Assembly: GCF_022627955.1 (NCBI RefSeq)
Contig: NZ_JABXGD010000003.1
Span: 186,001-250,000 of the forward strand
Origin: Microbacterium sp. C5A9
GTDB taxonomy: Bacteria; Actinomycetota; Actinomycetes; Actinomycetales; Microbacteriaceae
Reading direction: 5' to 3'
DNA length: 64,000 bases
The translations under genes were made by a program, and so were the position numbers. Below the pieces are notes generated by a model. It was not told the origin of the DNA. It saw only the letters and a list, made by a program, of their open reading frames with translations, and did not search any database. This document shows positions 62,659-64,000 of this stretch, piece after piece. Each line of letters begins with the position of its first letter. Within the stretch, counting starts at the first letter, position 1.

Positions 62659-62717
62659 GGGTCTCGTCGGTGCATCCTGCGTCGGCTCTTCTTTTCCCGC
62701 AGCAGAACAGGCAGTAC

Positions 62718-62924
62718 ATGAGCACCCAGGGCACGGTCAAGTGGTTCAACTCGGAGAAGGGCTTCGGCTTCATCTCCCCCGACGACGGCGGCGCTGACGT
62801 CTTCGCGCACTACTCCGCCATCCAGTCATCCGGCTACCGGTCTCTCGAAGAGAACCAGCGAGTCGAGTTCGAGGTCGCGCAGGGCCCGAAGGGCCTGCAG
62901 GCTGAGAACATCCGTCCGGTCTGA
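62718..62924 (+). CDS. cspA: Cold shock protein (CspA family)
   Basis: A 68-aa single OB-fold nucleic-acid chaperone. RNP1 KGFGFISP and RNP2 DVFAHYSAI are intact, and it opens [17 protein letters not shown] 62718 has an AGGCAG ribosome site. The long palindrome-rich upstream region and the tandem repeats downstream are unusual surroundings. Confidence 0.96.
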   Translation: MSTQGTVKWFNSEKGFGFISPDDGGADVFAHYSAIQSSGYRSLEENQRVEFEVAQGPKGLQAENIRPV

Positions 62925-62950
62925 CCGGACGAAACGAGAACTCCCTGACC

Positions 62951-63025
62951 GGGAGGTCGGCCGTACGGCGCGACCCCCCGGCCGGGAGGTCGGCCGTACG
63001 GCGCGACCCCCCGGCGGGGAGTTCT
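62951..63025. repeat. 33-nt tandem direct repeat downstream of cspA
   Basis: Two units (62951-62983 and 62984-63016) differ only at the last base, and a third starts with GGGAG. Each unit contains GCCGTACGGC, a palindrome, flanked by GGGAGGTCG and CGACCCCCC, so each folds. The repeats begin 27 nt after the cspA stop. They may act as tandem terminators or be a mobile intergenic repeat. Confidence 0.7.
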
Positions 63026-63064
63026 GTGTCTACGCCGGGCCTGGCGCCGGATCGCGAGCACCGC

Positions 63065-63145
63065 GACGGGCGGAGGAATCCGTGATGGGCGGAGGCTCGG
63101 CGTGAGCGTCGCCGCCCGACGGGGAGTTCTCCGCCCGACACGGTG
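63065..63145. repeat. Dispersed intergenic palindromic element, copy 2
   Basis: GGGCGGAGG occurs twice (63068 and 63088), followed by CCGCCCGAC-GGG-GAGTTCT-CCGCCCGACACGGTG. It has the same order and spacer as copy 1 at 22.3 kb. It lies between cspA and the HAD gene. Confidence 0.6.
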
Positions 63146-63169
63146 ACTGAGCGCGTGCCGGCGCTCGCC

Positions 63170-63835
63170 TCAGACGAGCAGCAGCGCGCGCAGGTCGTCG
63201 ACGGATGCCGCGCGGAACGCCGCCTCGTCGCCCTCGTCCGGATCGCTGAAGCCCCACTCGACGAAGATCACGGGCACACCGTTGGCGTTGCCGCCCTCGA
63301 CGTCGTGGTGGCGGTCGCCGATGAGCACGGGACGCGAGATGTCTGCGCCGCGCTCTGCCAGACGGCGCAGCGCCTCGGCCACGATGTCGGTCTTGGAGGC
63401 GAGGGTGGACTCGTCGGGAGTCGACCCGACCGTCGTGAGGAAGTACGGGCGCAGCTCGAAGTGGTCGACCAGGGCATCGACCTGGATCTCGGGCTTCGAG
63501 CTCGCGGTCGCCTGCGGCACGCCGGCCTCATGCAGATCGCGGATGATCTCGGGGACGCCAGGGTAGGTCTTGACGTCGGTGGTGTATCCGTCGGCCTTGC
63601 CGAGGGTGCGGTAGAACGACACCGCCTCGGTTGCCTGCTCGGGAGTCATGCCCGCCTGAGCCTGGAACGACTGGAACATCGGCGGGCCGATCCAGTGCAC
63701 CAGCTCTTCGCGCGTGGGGGCCGGGTGGCCGAAGTGGGTGAGAGCGACATTCAGTCGGCGGAGGATGCCGACCGAGGCGTCGACGATCGTGCCGTCGACG
63801 TCCCACAGCACGCAGGAGTAGGGGGAAGAAGCCAT
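63170..63835 (-). CDS. HAD superfamily hydrolase (phosphoglycolate phosphatase-like)
   Basis: A 221-aa phosphatase. Nucleophile Asp12 and acid Asp14 are in WDVDGTIVD; motif II is ATASSKPE, and motif III/IV is ASKTDIVAEAL...VLIGDRHHDVEGG. A four-helix cap follows motif I, as in Gph/PgmB-type enzymes. The substrate is uncertain. TAGGCT 7 nt before ATG 63835 (minus) suggests a leaderless start, though GGAAGG is also present. Confidence 0.92.
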   Translation of the reverse strand: MASSPYSCVLWDVDGTIVDASVGILRRLNVALTHFGHPAPTREELVHWIGPPMFQSFQAQAGMTPEQATEAVSFYRTLGKADGYTTDVKTYPGVPEIIRDLHEAGVPQATASSKPEIQVDALVDHFELRPYFLTTVGSTPDESTLASKTDIVAEALRRLAERGADISRPVLIGDRHHDVEGGNANGVPVIFVEWGFSDPDEGDEAAFRAASVDDLRALLLV

Positions 63836-63919
63836 GCCTTCCAGCCTATGGGCTGTGCGGAAGGCCTCGGACGACCGTGAACATGTGTGCAGGCGCTCCG
63901 CTGCCCGCCGCGCGCGGCC

Positions 63920-64000
63920 TCAGAAGAGGCGGGGGATGCCGGACTCGATGCCCTTCATGTCGTCGTAGTCGAGCACGAGGCAGCGGATGCCGCGGTCCTC
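63920..64000 (-). CDS. 3' end of an unidentified gene (partial)
   Basis: The last 26 codons of a minus-strand gene run off the window edge. They read EDRGIRCLVLDYDDMKGIES and end GIPRLF. Codon use matches the genome. The fragment is too short for me to assign a family. Confidence 0.55.
   Translation of the reverse strand, partial: EDRGIRCLVLDYDDMKGIESGIPRLF

Noticed and set aside
62951..63016. Possible CRISPR from 33-nt repeats
   Set aside because: The units are directly adjacent with no spacers, and no cas gene is present.

Overview
The window is GC-rich chromosomal DNA (GC/GA-ending codons, frequent ATGA/GTGA gene overlaps, many leaderless starts) from an actinobacterium. The run ppiA - rhomboid - crgA - sortase - trpG/pabA-like - pknB - pknA - pbpA - rodA - pstP - fhaB - fhaA - tRNA-Leu(CAG) is the classic oriC-proximal block of Actinobacteria. 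Gene content and style fit Microbacteriaceae, most likely Microbacterium or a close relative (inference; no 16S or dnaA/gyr gene is in the window).

Layout. (1) 0.2-7.8 kb: a branched-chain-amino-acid-type ABC transporter (binding protein, permease, fused permease-ATPase, second ATPase) followed by a gamma-glutamyltransferase/oxamate-amidohydrolase-like enzyme, a RidA-family protein and a YoaK membrane protein, probably one catabolic operon. (2) 7.8-9.3 kb: Nudix hydrolase, YbaK deacylase and an unknown membrane protein. (3) 9.4-22.5 kb: the conserved growth and cell-wall block. Kinases PknA/PknB, phosphatase PstP, FHA proteins, RodA and PbpA lie on the minus strand, almost all translationally coupled; CrgA, sortase and the amidotransferase lie to the left, and tRNA-Leu closes the block. 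An AT-rich cluster of DnaA-box-like 9-mers sits between rhomboid and crgA. (4) 22.6-30.5 kb: a sugar locus with a GH1-like glycosidase, two permeases, a binding lipoprotein, a LacI regulator and a divergent secreted GH93-like/CBM/ricin protein. Near-identical palindromes before three transcription units suggest one regulon. (5) 30.5-39.6 kb: small housekeeping and accessory genes (DUF2809 with an XRE regulator, ribokinase with DUF202 proteins, SIP flavoprotein, aldo/keto reductase, CPBP protease, DUF952, TetR, Arr rifampin ADP-ribosyltransferase, Pr6Pr). (6) 39.7-47.7 kb: an aldonate/hexuronate operon (uxuB-like, zinc dehydrogenase, MHS transporter, manD, eda, kdgK) with a divergent LacI regulator; its enzymes form a closed L-gulonate to KDPG route. 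(7) 47.7-53.4 kb: a decayed Phd/RelE toxin-antitoxin remnant, a two-component system divergent from an ABC exporter, an orphan zinc-ribbon-like protein and an intact ParDE pair. (8) 53.3-64 kb: a TPM-like membrane protein with a VWA/solute-binding lipoprotein, fdhD with an FdhF/YdeP-type molybdoenzyme, MarR plus MFS exporter, a shikimate-dehydrogenase-like enzyme, a palindrome-rich 550-nt intergenic region before a cold-shock gene, a HAD phosphatase and the 3' end of one more gene.

The most notable observations are the self-contained L-gulonate-type pathway, the palindrome-linked sugar regulon, the oriC-like DnaA-box cluster away from dnaA, the long symmetrical palindromes upstream of cspA, a two-copy dispersed intergenic element, and a recurring TANNNT promoter placed 6-7 nt before at least a dozen start codons (leaderless transcription). 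I saw no CRISPR array, integrase, transposase, rRNA or clear prophage.
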